Part shown: piece after piece, positions 1 through 9,210 of the stretch
Layout: every line of letters starts with the position of its first letter
How positions within the stretch are numbered: the stretch's first letter is position 1
NCBI GenBank assembly: GCA_903821635.1
Contig: CAIJLV010000183.1
Span: 1-64,000, forward strand
Direction of reading: 5' to 3'
From: an uncultured Verrucomicrobiota bacterium
Lineage (GTDB): Bacteria; Verrucomicrobiota; Verrucomicrobiia; Limisphaerales; UBA9464
Length of the DNA stretch: 64,000 nucleotides
Notes under the pieces: generated by a model
Databases searched by the model: none
What the model was told of the DNA's origin: nothing
Seen by the model: only the letters and a program-made list of their open reading frames with translations
Translations under genes and position numbers: made by a program

Positions 1-1587
1 ACCTACCTAGTGGATCGCGTCATCCCCATGCTGCCCGAGGCACTCAGCAACGAGCTCTGTTCCCTCAAGCCCGCCGTGGACCGCCTGACCAAGTGCGTGG
101 AATTCCTCGTGGCCGCCGACGGCCGGGTCTTGAAAACCCGGTTTTTCCCGGCCGTGATCCATTCCCAACGCCGCTTCACCTACCGCGAAGCCTTCGAAGT
201 CCTGCAACGCCCGCCCACCAGTCCGATCGAGGAGATGCTACACGACGCCAACGGTCTGGCGCAGCGCATCCGCCGCCTCCGGTTCAAGGCCGGCGCCTTG
301 GAATTCGACTTCCCCGAGATGAAGATTCGCCTCGACGAGCACGGGCACGTGGCTCGAATCGAGCAGGTGGTGAACGACATTTCCCACCAGTTGATCGAGG
401 AATACATGCTCCTGGCCAACGAAGCGGTGGCCACCCGACTGATCCAATTGCGGCGCGCCGCCATCCATCGCGTGCACGAAGAGCCGGAAGAAAAGCGGCT
501 CCAAGAATATCGTGAAGAAGTGCTCAGCCACGACGTCCCCTGCGGCAACCTGCGCCAACGGGCCGAAGTGCAGCGCCTCCTGCACCGCCTCGGCACCTTG
601 AACATCGGGCCGGCGCTCAAGATTGGATTCCTCAAGTCCCTCATGCGCGCCCGTTACGCGCTCGAACCGCTTGGCCACTACGGCCTGGCCAAAAAATATT
701 ACGCGCACTTCACGTCGCCTATCCGCCGATACGCCGATCTGGTCGCGCATCGCGCCCTGTTTGACCAAGAGCACGGCGCCAAGCGGTCCCTCAAGGAAAC
801 GGCCGAACACATCTCCAACACGGAGCGAAACTCTGCTGATGCCGAACGCGACAGCAAGGACGTGAAGCTGCACGCATTCCTCACGGCCCAACTCGAAGCC
901 CCCGAGCCGCAACGCTACGCCGCGCTGGTGACCGATGTGCGCAACTTCGGCTTCTTCGTGGATGTGACCGGCCTCGGCATGAGTGGCCTCGTGCCCCTGT
1001 CCGGACTGGCGGACGACTTCTACGTCTTCGATGCCGCGCGCCACCACGTCGTGGGCCGGCGCACGCGCCGAGTCATCAAGCTGGGCGATCGCGTCGAAGT
1101 GCAGGTTTCCAAAGTGGACCGCTTCAAGAAGCGCGTGGACTTTTGCCTCGCCCAAACTGCGCCCAGCCCCCTCGGCCGCGGGCGGCGCCCCCAACCGGTC
1201 AAACCGCCCTCCGGGACGCCCCGACCGAAGCGCGAAGCCGGGTTTGGATCCCGCCCCACTCGCGGTGGCTCCGCCCTGCCCCCGCGCCCCGCGGCGCCGT
1301 TGCCGGCGACCGCCCGGCGAGGGGCTCCATCCGCACGCCCCACCCGGCCGGCTCGACCCGCTCGGCCGGCGCAAAAAGCGCCGCCGCCGAGCCACAGTCG
1401 GGATGCGCGCAAAGCCCCCCCGATACGTTCCAAAGCCAAGGCTCGCCCCACCCCAGTAGCCCGGCCGATTCCGCCGGCCCGCCCCGCCCGCCCTTTGCCG
1501 GCTGCTCGGCCCGCGCCAGCGCCAGCGCCAGCGCGGGGAGGAACTTGGGGCAAGGCCCCGACCAAAGATCGGCGCGAGCGCCGTTGA
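1..1587 (+). CDS. rnr: Ribonuclease R, C-terminal part (5' end outside window)
   Basis: 3'-5' processive exoribonuclease of the RNB (RNase II/R) family, which degrades structured RNA in the cytoplasm. The reading frame is already open at base 1, so the gene starts upstream; the catalytic Asp cluster of the RNB domain lies outside. What is visible is the second half of RNB: a segment like VIPMLPEALSNELCSLKP, then the family hallmark HFTSPIRRYADL near 703-740. It is followed by an S1 RNA-binding domain at about 910-1150 (YAALVTDVRNFGFFV, ending VDFCLAQ). After S1 comes an unusual tail of about 144 codons (1153-1587), almost only Pro, Ala, Arg and Lys. Basic tails are common in RNase R, but this one is long and proline-dominated. 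The gene converges on lpxD. Identification is secure; the function of the tail is unknown. Confidence 0.95.
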   Translation, partial: TYLVDRVIPMLPEALSNELCSLKPAVDRLTKCVEFLVAADGRVLKTRFFPAVIHSQRRFTYREAFEVLQRPPTSPIEEMLHDANGLAQRIRRLRFKAGALEFDFPEMKIRLDEHGHVARIEQVVNDISHQLIEEYMLLANEAVATRLIQLRRAAIHRVHEEPEEKRLQEYREEVLSHDVPCGNLRQRAEVQRLLHRLGTLNIGPALKIGFLKSLMRARYALEPLGHYGLAKKYYAHFTSPIRRYADLVAHRALFDQEHGAKRSLKETAEHISNTERNSADAERDSKDVKLHAFLTAQLEAPEPQRYAALVTDVRNFGFFVDVTGLGMSGLVPLSGLADDFYVFDAARHHVVGRRTRRVIKLGDRVEVQVSKVDRFKKRVDFCLAQTAPSPLGRGRRPQPVKPPSGTPRPKREAGFGSRPTRGGSALPPRPAAPLPATARRGAPSARPTRPARPARPAQKAPPPSHSRDARKAPPIRSKAKARPTPVARPIPPARPARPLPAARPAPAPAPARGGTWGKAPTKDRRERR

Positions 1588-1687
1588 AACTGCGGGCCGA
1601 GTGGGCCGCGAAATTGGAACTGCGCCCCAAAGCCGAGTTTTCCCGTTAACCGGGGTAACTCGGGATGGGGCAGGGGAAGCTGCACGG

Positions 1688-1746
1688 AACCCTCCCCTCC
1701 ACGGTCTGAATCAGGGCGCTTTGTCAGGTCGCCCGCGGGGAGGGTT
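1688..1746. terminator. Nested inverted repeat between convergent rnr and lpxD
   Basis: A perfect 10-bp inverted repeat (AACCCTCCCC at 1688-1697, GGGGAGGGTT at 1737-1746) encloses a second 5-bp stem (GGGCG 1714-1718 with CGCCC 1730-1734). It lies between the two gene ends and overlaps the lpxD stop codon. There is no T-tract, so it is a candidate bidirectional terminator or 3'-end stabiliser only. Confidence 0.4.
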
Positions 1747-2791
1747 ACAACGTTTCCTCGGCGGGCGAGGGCGCGGTTGCGGTGAGGCGCTTCTCCAATT
1801 CACTGACGCGGCGCAATAGTTCAGGCAGACGTTCGACCGCGAGCAATTGGCGCTTGGCCACGCGGTCCGGTTGGGCGGGGGAGCCCATCCACTTTTGGCC
1901 TTCGGGAATGTGGTTCATCACGCCGGATTGCGCGGCAATGGTCACCTTGTCGCCGATGCGGAGGTGGCCGGTGATGCCCACTTGTCCGGCGATGGTCGTG
2001 TAGTTGCCGATCTTCGTGGAGCCGGCGATGCCGACTTGGGCCACGATGATGCAGTGTTCGCCGATGGACACGTTGTGGGCGATCTGCACGAGGTTGTCGA
2101 TCTTGGTGCCTTTGCCGATCACGGTTGCTCCGAGGGCGGCCCGGTCGATGGTGACATTGGACCCGATTTCCACGTCGTCGTGGATGATGACCGAGCCGAC
2201 TTGCGGCACTTTGCGGTGCTGGCCTTGGTCGAAGACGTAGCCGAAGCCATCTGCGCCCACGACGGTGCCGGCATGGATGCGGACCCGGCGTCCGAGCACC
2301 GAGCGGGTGTAAAGCGTGACGTTGGGAAACAGGCGTGAGCCTTCGCCCAACACGGAATCGTCACCTACAAAATTGCCCGCCTGTAGCACGGCACCGGGAC
2401 CGATTTTGACGCGTTCGCCCACCACGCACTGTGGACCGATGTGGGCGGTGGGGTCCACTTGGGCCGAGGCGGCGACGACGGCGCTGGGATGCACGCCCGG
2501 GGCAAAGACGGGTTCGGGGAAAAACAGCGGCAACACTTGAGCGAACGCGATGCGCGCGTTGGCGACTTGGATCAGGGTTTTGCCATGGGCCGAGGTAAAA
2601 GGGCCGGCGACGAGGATGGCCGAGGCGGCGCTTTGATCGGCGCGGGTGAAGTAGGTTTCGTTTTCCGCGAAGGTCAGTTCGCCGGTCTTGGCGCTGTCGG
2701 CGGGGGCGAAGCCGCTGAGCGGGAGGGCGGAATCGCCAATGATCCGGCCGCCGAGGCGCTCGGCCAGTTGTTCGGTAGTAAAGGTGGGCAT
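1745..2791 (-). CDS. lpxD: UDP-3-O-acylglucosamine N-acyltransferase LpxD
   Basis: Third step of lipid A synthesis: transfers a 3-hydroxyacyl chain from acyl carrier protein to the 2-amino group of UDP-3-O-acylglucosamine. 348 residues, the normal family length. An N-terminal uridine-binding domain (about 1-100) is followed by left-handed beta-helix hexapeptide repeats (about 105-315, many I/V-G-x-x-x steps such as IGPGAV and IGDKVTIAA). The segment GADGFGY (about 180-186) and the catalytic histidine in QIAHNV fall where expected: by my count His239, the same number as in E. coli. A helical C-terminus (ELLRRVSELEKRL) closes it. The ATG is only 2 nt after the panD stop, so the two are probably co-translated. 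lpxD usually sits with fabZ, lpxA or bamA; here it does not. It implies a Gram-negative outer membrane. Confidence 0.95.
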   Translation of the reverse strand: MPTFTTEQLAERLGGRIIGDSALPLSGFAPADSAKTGELTFAENETYFTRADQSAASAILVAGPFTSAHGKTLIQVANARIAFAQVLPLFFPEPVFAPGVHPSAVVAASAQVDPTAHIGPQCVVGERVKIGPGAVLQAGNFVGDDSVLGEGSRLFPNVTLYTRSVLGRRVRIHAGTVVGADGFGYVFDQGQHRKVPQVGSVIIHDDVEIGSNVTIDRAALGATVIGKGTKIDNLVQIAHNVSIGEHCIIVAQVGIAGSTKIGNYTTIAGQVGITGHLRIGDKVTIAAQSGVMNHIPEGQKWMGSPAQPDRVAKRQLLAVERLPELLRRVSELEKRLTATAPSPAEETL

Positions 2792-2793
2792 GG

Positions 2794-3156
2794 CTATTTT
2801 CCCCGGGTGTTGATGATGCGGTTGGCTTCCCCGAGCACGATCACGGTCGGGGCCCAGGCGGCGGCCTCGGACAGGGCCAATTCGGTGAAGGCCATGATGG
2901 TGATCCGGTCGCCCGGTTTGCCGAGGTGGGCGACGGCCCCGTTCAGCTCAATGGCGCCGGACCCGCGCGGGCCCTTGATGACGTAGGTCTCCCAGCGGGC
3001 GCCGTTGGCCATGTTGCTGCACAAGATGCGCTCGTAGGGCACGAGCCCGGCGGCCTCGATGAGGTCCTCTGCGATGGTCAGGCTGCCCTCGTAATCCACG
3101 CTCGCGGCGGTGACCGTGGCGCGGTGAATTTTCGATTTAAGAATGTGGACCAGCAT
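2794..3156 (-). CDS. panD: Aspartate 1-decarboxylase PanD
   Basis: Makes beta-alanine from L-aspartate for pantothenate and CoA. It is synthesised as a pro-enzyme that cleaves itself to create a pyruvoyl group. Starting at the ATG at 3154-3156 gives 120 residues with the cleavage pair Gly24-Ser25 (YEGSLTI) exactly at the canonical position, and the frame keeps the family pattern LKSKIHRATVT. The frame stays open about 42 codons further upstream, but that part has no family similarity, so I reject the longer form. No good Shine-Dalgarno precedes the ATG. lpxD follows after 2 nt. coaD, a later CoA-pathway gene, is in the same window at 35.7 kb but not linked. Confidence 0.95.
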   Translation of the reverse strand: MLVHILKSKIHRATVTAASVDYEGSLTIAEDLIEAAGLVPYERILCSNMANGARWETYVIKGPRGSGAIELNGAVAHLGKPGDRITIMAFTELALSEAAAWAPTVIVLGEANRIINTRGK

Positions 3157-3489
3157 GGGGAGGAGCGTTCTGCGGCGCGCGAACCTTTCGCCTTCCGGCG
3201 GGCTAAAACCCGCGCGCACCGAGTCGTTCGTTGACCCGAAATACAGGGAGACTATTAACGCCGCGATTTCCGCACACAACACCGGGTTTTGGAACCGCCC
3301 CGCCCCGGCACATCATGGCCGAGTGGTGTGTCGTCCGCACGGAGGGGGTGAAATGGTCCCCGGTCGATTCGTCGAGCCTGGCAAGTTCCAGACCGCGGGA
3401 ACTCCCCGAGAATGCTACAGTTTGTTCCGGCCAAATGGTTTTGCGCGCCTTTGCCACTCCGCCCACCCCACGGCGCCCAAACCGGCCAG

Positions 3490-3850
3490 CAGGAGCCCCC
3501 AGGTCGCCGGCTCGGCGGCCGGTGCCGCCAGGCGTGGTAGCCTCTGCGGCTCACGCCCAAGGCGGCGCAGAGCGGCGGCACGGAGTGGTCCCCGCTCATG
3601 GCCTGGATCCGTTCAGAGCGCTGCCGCCCGGTGCGGAGAGGCTGACCAAGGTTTTTTTAGTATGTCCCGCTGCTCGAAAGCCAGCGCCAGCTCCCGCCGG
3701 TGGCACCACCGCATCTTGCCGCCGCTATTGTTGGAGGCTCTGGACGTTCACGCCCAGCTCGGCCGCCACTCGGCTCGCTAACTTGCCGCCCCGCGGCCAC
3801 AGCTCCACCGCCAAGCGTTTGAACGCCTCGGCGTAGCGCTTCCGTCCACC
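3490..3850 (-). pseudogene. Decayed IS3-family transposase (OrfA/OrfB fragments)
   Basis: Three fragments on the minus strand resemble an IS3-type transposase. At 3847-3725 a frame reads GRKRYAEAFKRLAVEL then VAAELGVNVQSLQQ and a stop, like the HTH start of OrfA. At 3693-3650, in another frame, comes ELALAFEQRDILKK, like the end of OrfA. From about 3623 to 3490, in a third frame, comes PLCAALGVSRRGYHAWRHRPP, like the N-terminus of OrfB. Between the second and third lies a run of seven A (3652-3658 as T on the plus strand), the kind of slippery site IS3 elements use for OrfAB frameshifting. The catalytic DDE domain is missing, and I found no terminal inverted repeats. It is an inactive relic; the IS3 assignment rests on these short motifs. 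Confidence 0.65.
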
Positions 3851-4112
3851 GTCCGGCTGCCCGTCCTTCAGGTGGGCCTTGATCCTCGCTCACACGCCCG
3901 CCGTAGCTGTCCACCCAACCGAAGCAAGGGCAGTTTAGTAGACGGAACGGCGTGGCCATGCACGTTTTGAAACGACGGCAGCTTGTTCAGAATCCCGCGC
4001 TTTCGCGGCTCCGCACAAGGCTGGTTCCCGCCCCAATGACAGAACTCCCAATAGGAACAGTGTGCGGTAGCGCCCTGCCGTCCCCCGGCGGTTCCATTCA
4101 GTTGCCGCTGCG

Positions 4113-4142
4113 TTGACGCATCACCACCGCTGTCAGTAGGCT
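4113..4142 (+). promoter_or_regulatory. Possible sigma70 promoter for the 4185 oxidoreductase
   Basis: TTGACG (4113-4118), an 18-nt spacer and TAGGCT (4137-4142), ending 42 nt before the ATG at 4185. The -10 is only a partial match. Confidence 0.35.
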
Positions 4143-4184
4143 CCGGCGTTCCTTCGCACAAAAGCACTCGGCAGCACTTCCATT

Positions 4185-5348
4185 ATGAGCAGAAAAATTC
4201 GTTACGGCATGGTCGGTGGCGGGCGCGGCGCCTTCATCGGGGCGGTCCACCGCATCGCCGCCAACCTCGACGGGCAGATCGAACTGGTCTGCGGTGCCTT
4301 CAGCTCCGATCCCGAGAAATCCAAGGCTTCGGGCGCGGACTTGTTCCTGCCGCCCGGTCGCTGCTACGGCAACTTCGCGGAAATGATCCAAGCCGAGGCC
4401 GCGCTGCCGGCCGGCGAGCGCATGGACTTCATTTCCATCGTCACGCCGAACCACATGCACTTTCCGCCGGCGAAGCTGGCGCTCGAACACGGCTTCCATG
4501 TGCTCAGCGACAAGCCGGCGACCTTCGACTTTGCCGAGGCAAAGTCCTTGCAGGCGCTCGTCAAGAAATCCGGCCTACTCTACGGCCTGACCCACAATTA
4601 CACCGGCTATCCGCTCATCAAGGAAGCCCGCCACCTCGTCGCCAGCGGCAAGCTCGGCAAGATCCGCAAAGTCGTCGTCGAATATCCGCAGGGCTGGCTC
4701 GCCACCCGCATTGAGGCTTCCGGCCAGAAGCAGGCCGCTTGGCGCACCGATCCGAAGCGTTCCGGTGCGGCCGGCTGCATCGGCGACATCGGCACCCACG
4801 CCGAGAACCTTGCCGAGTATGTCACCGGCCTACAGATCAGTGAATTGGCGGCGGACCTCACCGCCTTCGTGAAGGGGCGCAAGCTGGATGACGACGGCAA
4901 CGTGCTGCTCCGCTTCAAGGGCGGCGCCAAGGGCGTGCTCCACGCGTCGCAGATTTCCGTCGGGGAGGAGAACAACTTGAACCTCCGCGTGTATGGCGAA
5001 CTCGGCGGACTCGAATGGCACCAGCGCGAACCGAACACGATGCTCGTGAAGTGGCCCGACCAGCCGATGCAGGTTTACCGCACGGCCAACGGCTACCTGT
5101 GTGACCTTGCCAAGGCCGCCGGCCGCACCCCGCCGGCCCACCCCGAGGGCTACTTGGAAGCCTTCGCGAACATCTACCGCAACTTCGCCGGCGCCGTGCG
5201 CGCCCGGGTGGACGGCCGGAAGCTGGCCAAGGACGATCCGACGCTCGACTTTCCGAAGATCGAGGACGGCGTGCGGGGCATGGCCTTCATTGACGCCGTG
5301 GTGAACTCGTCCAAGGCCAACGCGGCGTGGACGAAGCTGGAGGTGTGA
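4185..5348 (+). CDS. Gfo/Idh/MocA family oxidoreductase
   Basis: NAD(P)-dependent oxidoreductase acting on a sugar or cyclitol; substrate not deducible. 387 residues, typical length. The N-terminal Rossmann fold opens with YGMVGGGRGAFIG (about 7-19), followed by the family pattern of a strand ending SIVTPNHMHF and the lysine segment SDKPATFDFAEA, which corresponds to the usual E-K-P. The C-terminal alpha/beta dimerisation domain follows, containing GCIGDIGTHAENLAEYV, where Asp and His of the G-D-x-G-x-H motif contribute to the active site. There is no signal peptide, so it is cytoplasmic. It stands alone, with a possible promoter upstream and a strong terminator downstream. A second member of the superfamily lies at 18.4 kb. 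Family is secure, function open. Confidence 0.9.
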   Translation: MSRKIRYGMVGGGRGAFIGAVHRIAANLDGQIELVCGAFSSDPEKSKASGADLFLPPGRCYGNFAEMIQAEAALPAGERMDFISIVTPNHMHFPPAKLALEHGFHVLSDKPATFDFAEAKSLQALVKKSGLLYGLTHNYTGYPLIKEARHLVASGKLGKIRKVVVEYPQGWLATRIEASGQKQAAWRTDPKRSGAAGCIGDIGTHAENLAEYVTGLQISELAADLTAFVKGRKLDDDGNVLLRFKGGAKGVLHASQISVGEENNLNLRVYGELGGLEWHQREPNTMLVKWPDQPMQVYRTANGYLCDLAKAAGRTPPAHPEGYLEAFANIYRNFAGAVRARVDGRKLAKDDPTLDFPKIEDGVRGMAFIDAVVNSSKANAAWTKLEV

Positions 5349-5375
5349 GCGGGCTTTCAGCGAAACTGCATTCTG

Positions 5376-5403
5376 ACGGGCGCGGACCAACCCGCGCCCG
5401 TTT

Positions 5404-5408
<5 letters not shown>
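5376..5408. terminator. Rho-independent terminator between convergent genes
   Basis: Perfect 10-bp stem (ACGGGCGCGG 5376-5385 / CCGCGCCCGT 5392-5401) with a 6-nt loop, followed by TTTCATTT. It serves the plus-strand oxidoreductase and overlaps the rlmN stop codon at 5404-5406. Confidence 0.8.
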
Positions 5409-6510
<1,102 letters not shown>

Positions 6511-6649
6511 GTCGCCGGCGATGGTGGGGACTGCCGGACCGGCTGCGATAACGAAATACGAACCCACGGGGGCTTGAATGGAGATTTCCCTTGCTACGAA
6601 GGCGGGGTGTCGGCGGACGCTCGGGTAAGGGTTCCTCCCAGCCGTCGTA

Positions 6650-6997
6650 ATGAATCATCGTTCCCGCATCTCCCCGCAGCGGAAGGCGTTTTCGTGGATG
6701 CTGTTGGCCCGGAAGGCCGAGTTTAGTCCGCCACGCATGGCGGTTGAAGCTGGCTTGAGTGTGGCGCATCTCCGGCGGTTATGCCGGGACCAGTTTGGGG
6801 AACCGTTTGGGGTCTGGTTGAAAAATGAGCGGATGGCTGCCGCTCGTCACCTACTGGCGGAAAACGGCACGGTAAAAGTGACGGCGGCCCGCCTCAATTA
6901 TCGGCAACCGAGCCACTTCTCGCGCGAATTCCGGCAGGTCCACGGCATCACCGCCGCCGCGTGGGCCGCCCGTTTCAAAACGGATCGGCTGGCTTAA
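6650..6997 (+). CDS. Minimal AraC-type HTH DNA-binding protein
   Basis: 115 residues comprising little more than an AraC/XylS double helix-turn-helix. The first HTH is seen in MAVEAGLSVAHLRRLCRDQFGEPFGVWLKNERM, quoted only in part by its core AGLSVAHLRRLC. The second is AARLNYRQPSHFSREFRQVHG, with the typical F-S-R-x-F-R-x-x-x-G end. The usual N-terminal sensing domain is absent, so it either responds to nothing directly, acts with a partner, or is the surviving half of a larger regulator. The ATG at 6650 is the first in frame. It is divergent from rlmN and faces a 300-bp gene-free stretch. Target unknown. Confidence 0.7.
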   Translation: MNHRSRISPQRKAFSWMLLARKAEFSPPRMAVEAGLSVAHLRRLCRDQFGEPFGVWLKNERMAAARHLLAENGTVKVTAARLNYRQPSHFSREFRQVHGITAAAWAARFKTDRLA

Positions 6998-7297
6998 CCC
7001 GTGCGAGTGGATTGGTCGGGGCTCGTTTCAAATCGGAGGCGACCGTGCGAAAAGACCCATTTTTTAGTCAAATGCTCAGCATAGATAAGCCTTTGCTCTG
7101 GTAGCAGGGTAATTCTGGGGGATACTCACATCTACCTAGACGACTTAGCTGAACCTCACCCAATACGACCCCCTTTGCCGAGGCTTTCCCCCAAGCTGCT
7201 GGTGAAGGGGGTTTCGCTTTTCTGGGGTCCCGTTGAAAGGCCGCTTGCCTCCGTCGGGCCGGCCCCGTTGAATCAAGAAGTTACCCGATTTCGACAC
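6998..7297. other. Gene-free stretch
   Basis: 300 bp upstream of the isomerase-like gene. The middle (about 7050-7145) is more AT-rich than the surroundings. No RNA gene, repeat or convincing promoter was recognised; a frame open through 7175-7297 continues into the next gene but lacks family similarity. Confidence 0.5.
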
Positions 7298-8122
7298 ATG
7301 AAACTTTTTCCACGCCTCGCCTTGGCAGCGTTTGCGGCTGTCTGTGCGGTTTCGCTGCACGCCGCCGACTTGACGCAGCAGCTCGGAATCCAGACTTGGA
7401 CGCTGCGCAACTTGAAGTTCGAGCAAGTGGTCGAATTTGCCCAGAAGCACGGGATCAAGAACCTCCAAATGATCGGCAACCACTTGGATCCCAAGGCGCC
7501 GCTGGAGGAAACCAAACGTAAGAAGGCGGTGCTCGAGGCGGCTGGACTCAAGGTTTACACGTTTGGCGTCGCGGGCACGTCGCTGGACAAGGAAGAGAAC
7601 CGGAAGTTGTTCGAGTTCGCCAAATTTATGGGCATTCAAGTGATCGTGGTGGAGCCCGGCGACTACAAGATCTTCGACAACTTGGAAGAGCTGGTGAAGG
7701 AATACGACATCAAGATCGCCATCCACAACCATGGCATCCGCTCGCTTTACGGAAATCCGGCCGTGGTCCGCGCCCTCATCAAGCACCGCGACAAGCGCAT
7801 CGGCGTGTGCATGGATGCCGGCTGGATCGCCTCCACGGGCTTGGATCCCACCCGTATTTTCAAGGAATACGAAGGCCGCGTTTACGATCTGCACCTCAAA
7901 GACAAGCGGGTCGAAAAAACTCAGGGCGACGACGTGGCGTTCGACACCCACATCGGCGAAGGCCAGGGCAAATTGGGCAACCTGTTGGCGGAGTTGAAGC
8001 AAGCCGGCTGGAACGGCGTGATGGCGATCGAGACCGACGGCAACGAATTTGCCAAGAATCCGGACGATTTCGTGGCTCGGGCCAAGGCGTTTGTTGAAAA
8101 GACCGCCGCGAACTTGAATTGA
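7298..8122 (+). CDS. Exported sugar phosphate isomerase/epimerase-like protein
   Basis: TIM-barrel protein of the xylose isomerase-like (AP endonuclease 2) superfamily. I chose the ATG at 7298 because it begins a clear signal peptide (KLFPRLALAAFAAVCAV, cut near LHA-AD); the frame is open upstream but without similarity. The mature part starts LGIQTWTLRN and has the barrel pattern: VVEFAQKHGIKNLQM, a strand ending IAIHNHG (metal-binding region), then GVCMDAGWIASTGLDP and VYDLHLKD with Asp/His ligands, and GVMAIETDG near the end. About 274 residues. Members of this group in Verrucomicrobia and Planctomycetes often lie with sugar oxidoreductases; here neighbours give no substrate. Periplasmic by inference. 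Confidence 0.85.
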   Translation: MKLFPRLALAAFAAVCAVSLHAADLTQQLGIQTWTLRNLKFEQVVEFAQKHGIKNLQMIGNHLDPKAPLEETKRKKAVLEAAGLKVYTFGVAGTSLDKEENRKLFEFAKFMGIQVIVVEPGDYKIFDNLEELVKEYDIKIAIHNHGIRSLYGNPAVVRALIKHRDKRIGVCMDAGWIASTGLDPTRIFKEYEGRVYDLHLKDKRVEKTQGDDVAFDTHIGEGQGKLGNLLAELKQAGWNGVMAIETDGNEFAKNPDDFVARAKAFVEKTAANLN

Positions 8123-8224
8123 GCATCGGCGGGTCCGGTCGGTCCCGGAGTAAAAACGCGAATTGCTTCCGCAAGGTAAGATTCCCTACGCTGGCAATCA
8201 GTCAGCGTCTTTGCTGGCGCCGCG

Positions 8225-9202
8225 ATGAAGCATTACCTCGATTTCGAGAAGCCGATTGTTGAACTCCAAAAGAAGCTTGAGGAACTCAAGCTGCATCCGG
8301 AGCAACACTCCCTCGGCATCAGTTGGGAAGCGGAGATCAAACTCCTCGAACAGAAGATTCAGGACGCCAGCCGGCACATCTTCTCCCAGCTCACGCCGTG
8401 GCAGCGGGTCCGGCTCGCCCGGCATCCGAAGCGGCCCTACACGCTGGATTACCTCCAACACGCCTTTACCGAATTTGAGGAGTTGCACGGCGACCGGATG
8501 TATTCCGACGATCGAGCCTTTGTCGGCGGTTTTGCCAAGCTCGGCTCCGAACGGGTCGTAGTCATCGGCACCCAGAAGGGCCGTGAAACCAAGGAAAACA
8601 TCCTGCGGAATTTTGGTTCCGGGCATCCGGAAGGCTATCGCAAAGCCCTGCGCCTGATGCGGTTGGCCGATAAATTTGGCCTGCCGATTATCACTTTGAT
8701 CGACACCGCTGGAGCTTACCCCGGCATCGGCTCGGAAGAACGCCACATTGGCGAAGCCATCGCGGTCAACCTGCGGGAAATGATGTTGCTTGAGGTGCCG
8801 ATCATCGCCGCTGTTATTGGCGAAGGTGGGTCCGGTGGGGCGCTCGGCATCGGCGTGGCTGACCGCGTGCTGATCCTAGAAAACGCCTACTATTCGGTTA
8901 TCAGTCCCGAAGGCTGCGCCGCCATCCTCTGGAAAGATCGCGCGGCCGCGCCGAAGGCCGCCGAGGCGCTCAAGATCACCGCGACTCACCTGCGTGAACT
9001 TGGCTTGGTGGACGATATCGTTACCGAACCCCTGGGCGGCGCCCACAATGATCCCCGAGCCACGGCCGCTTCGCTGAAAACCGCGCTGCTGCGGCATCTG
9101 GACGAAGTGCGTGCCCTCCCGTCGGCCGAGCGCCTGCGGACGCGTTACGCCAAATTCCGTTCTTTCGGACATTTCACCGAACCCGCTCAGGCTGCGGTCT
9201 GA
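8225..9202 (+). CDS. accA: Acetyl-CoA carboxylase carboxyltransferase subunit alpha AccA
   Basis: With AccD it transfers the carboxyl group from biotin to acetyl-CoA, giving malonyl-CoA for fatty-acid synthesis. 325 residues, normal for the family. The N-terminal helical part (YLDFEKPIVELQKKLEEL) and HPKRPYTLDYL are typical, as are FVGGFAKLG, the crotonase-fold segment IDTAGAYPGIGSEERHIGEA and the oxyanion-hole glycines in GEGGSGGALGIG, then YYSVISPEGCAAILWKD. manA starts 8 nt after its stop and a TPR gene 15 nt after that, so the three look like one operon. A weak promoter-like pair lies upstream (TTGCTT 8163, TACGCT 8187). accB and accC are about 48 kb away, and accD is not in this window. 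Confidence 0.97.
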   Translation: MKHYLDFEKPIVELQKKLEELKLHPEQHSLGISWEAEIKLLEQKIQDASRHIFSQLTPWQRVRLARHPKRPYTLDYLQHAFTEFEELHGDRMYSDDRAFVGGFAKLGSERVVVIGTQKGRETKENILRNFGSGHPEGYRKALRLMRLADKFGLPIITLIDTAGAYPGIGSEERHIGEAIAVNLREMMLLEVPIIAAVIGEGGSGGALGIGVADRVLILENAYYSVISPEGCAAILWKDRAAAPKAAEALKITATHLRELGLVDDIVTEPLGGAHNDPRATAASLKTALLRHLDEVRALPSAERLRTRYAKFRSFGHFTEPAQAAV

Positions 9203-9210
9203 ATTCTCCT

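Larger units (their letters stand above)
3157..4184. other. Gene-poor stretch with decayed mobile DNA
   Basis: About 1 kb between panD and the next gene holds no intact gene. The middle (about 3490-3850) carries transposase remains, listed separately, and the right end a possible promoter. Several reading frames of 60-210 codons stay open on both strands, but they have Arg/Pro/Ala-rich compositions typical of random high-GC frames. I see nothing recognisable in 3157-3480 or 3860-4110. Confidence 0.6.

Noticed and set aside
238..1395. Long open frame on the minus strand inside rnr
   Set aside because: It is antisense to the conserved RNB/S1 coding frame and results from the high GC content and low-complexity tail; its product has no recognisable motif.
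3868..4167. 99-codon minus-strand frame in the gene-poor stretch near the 4185 gene
   Set aside because: I could not link it to any family, and the stretch is next to decayed transposase DNA; likely non-coding.
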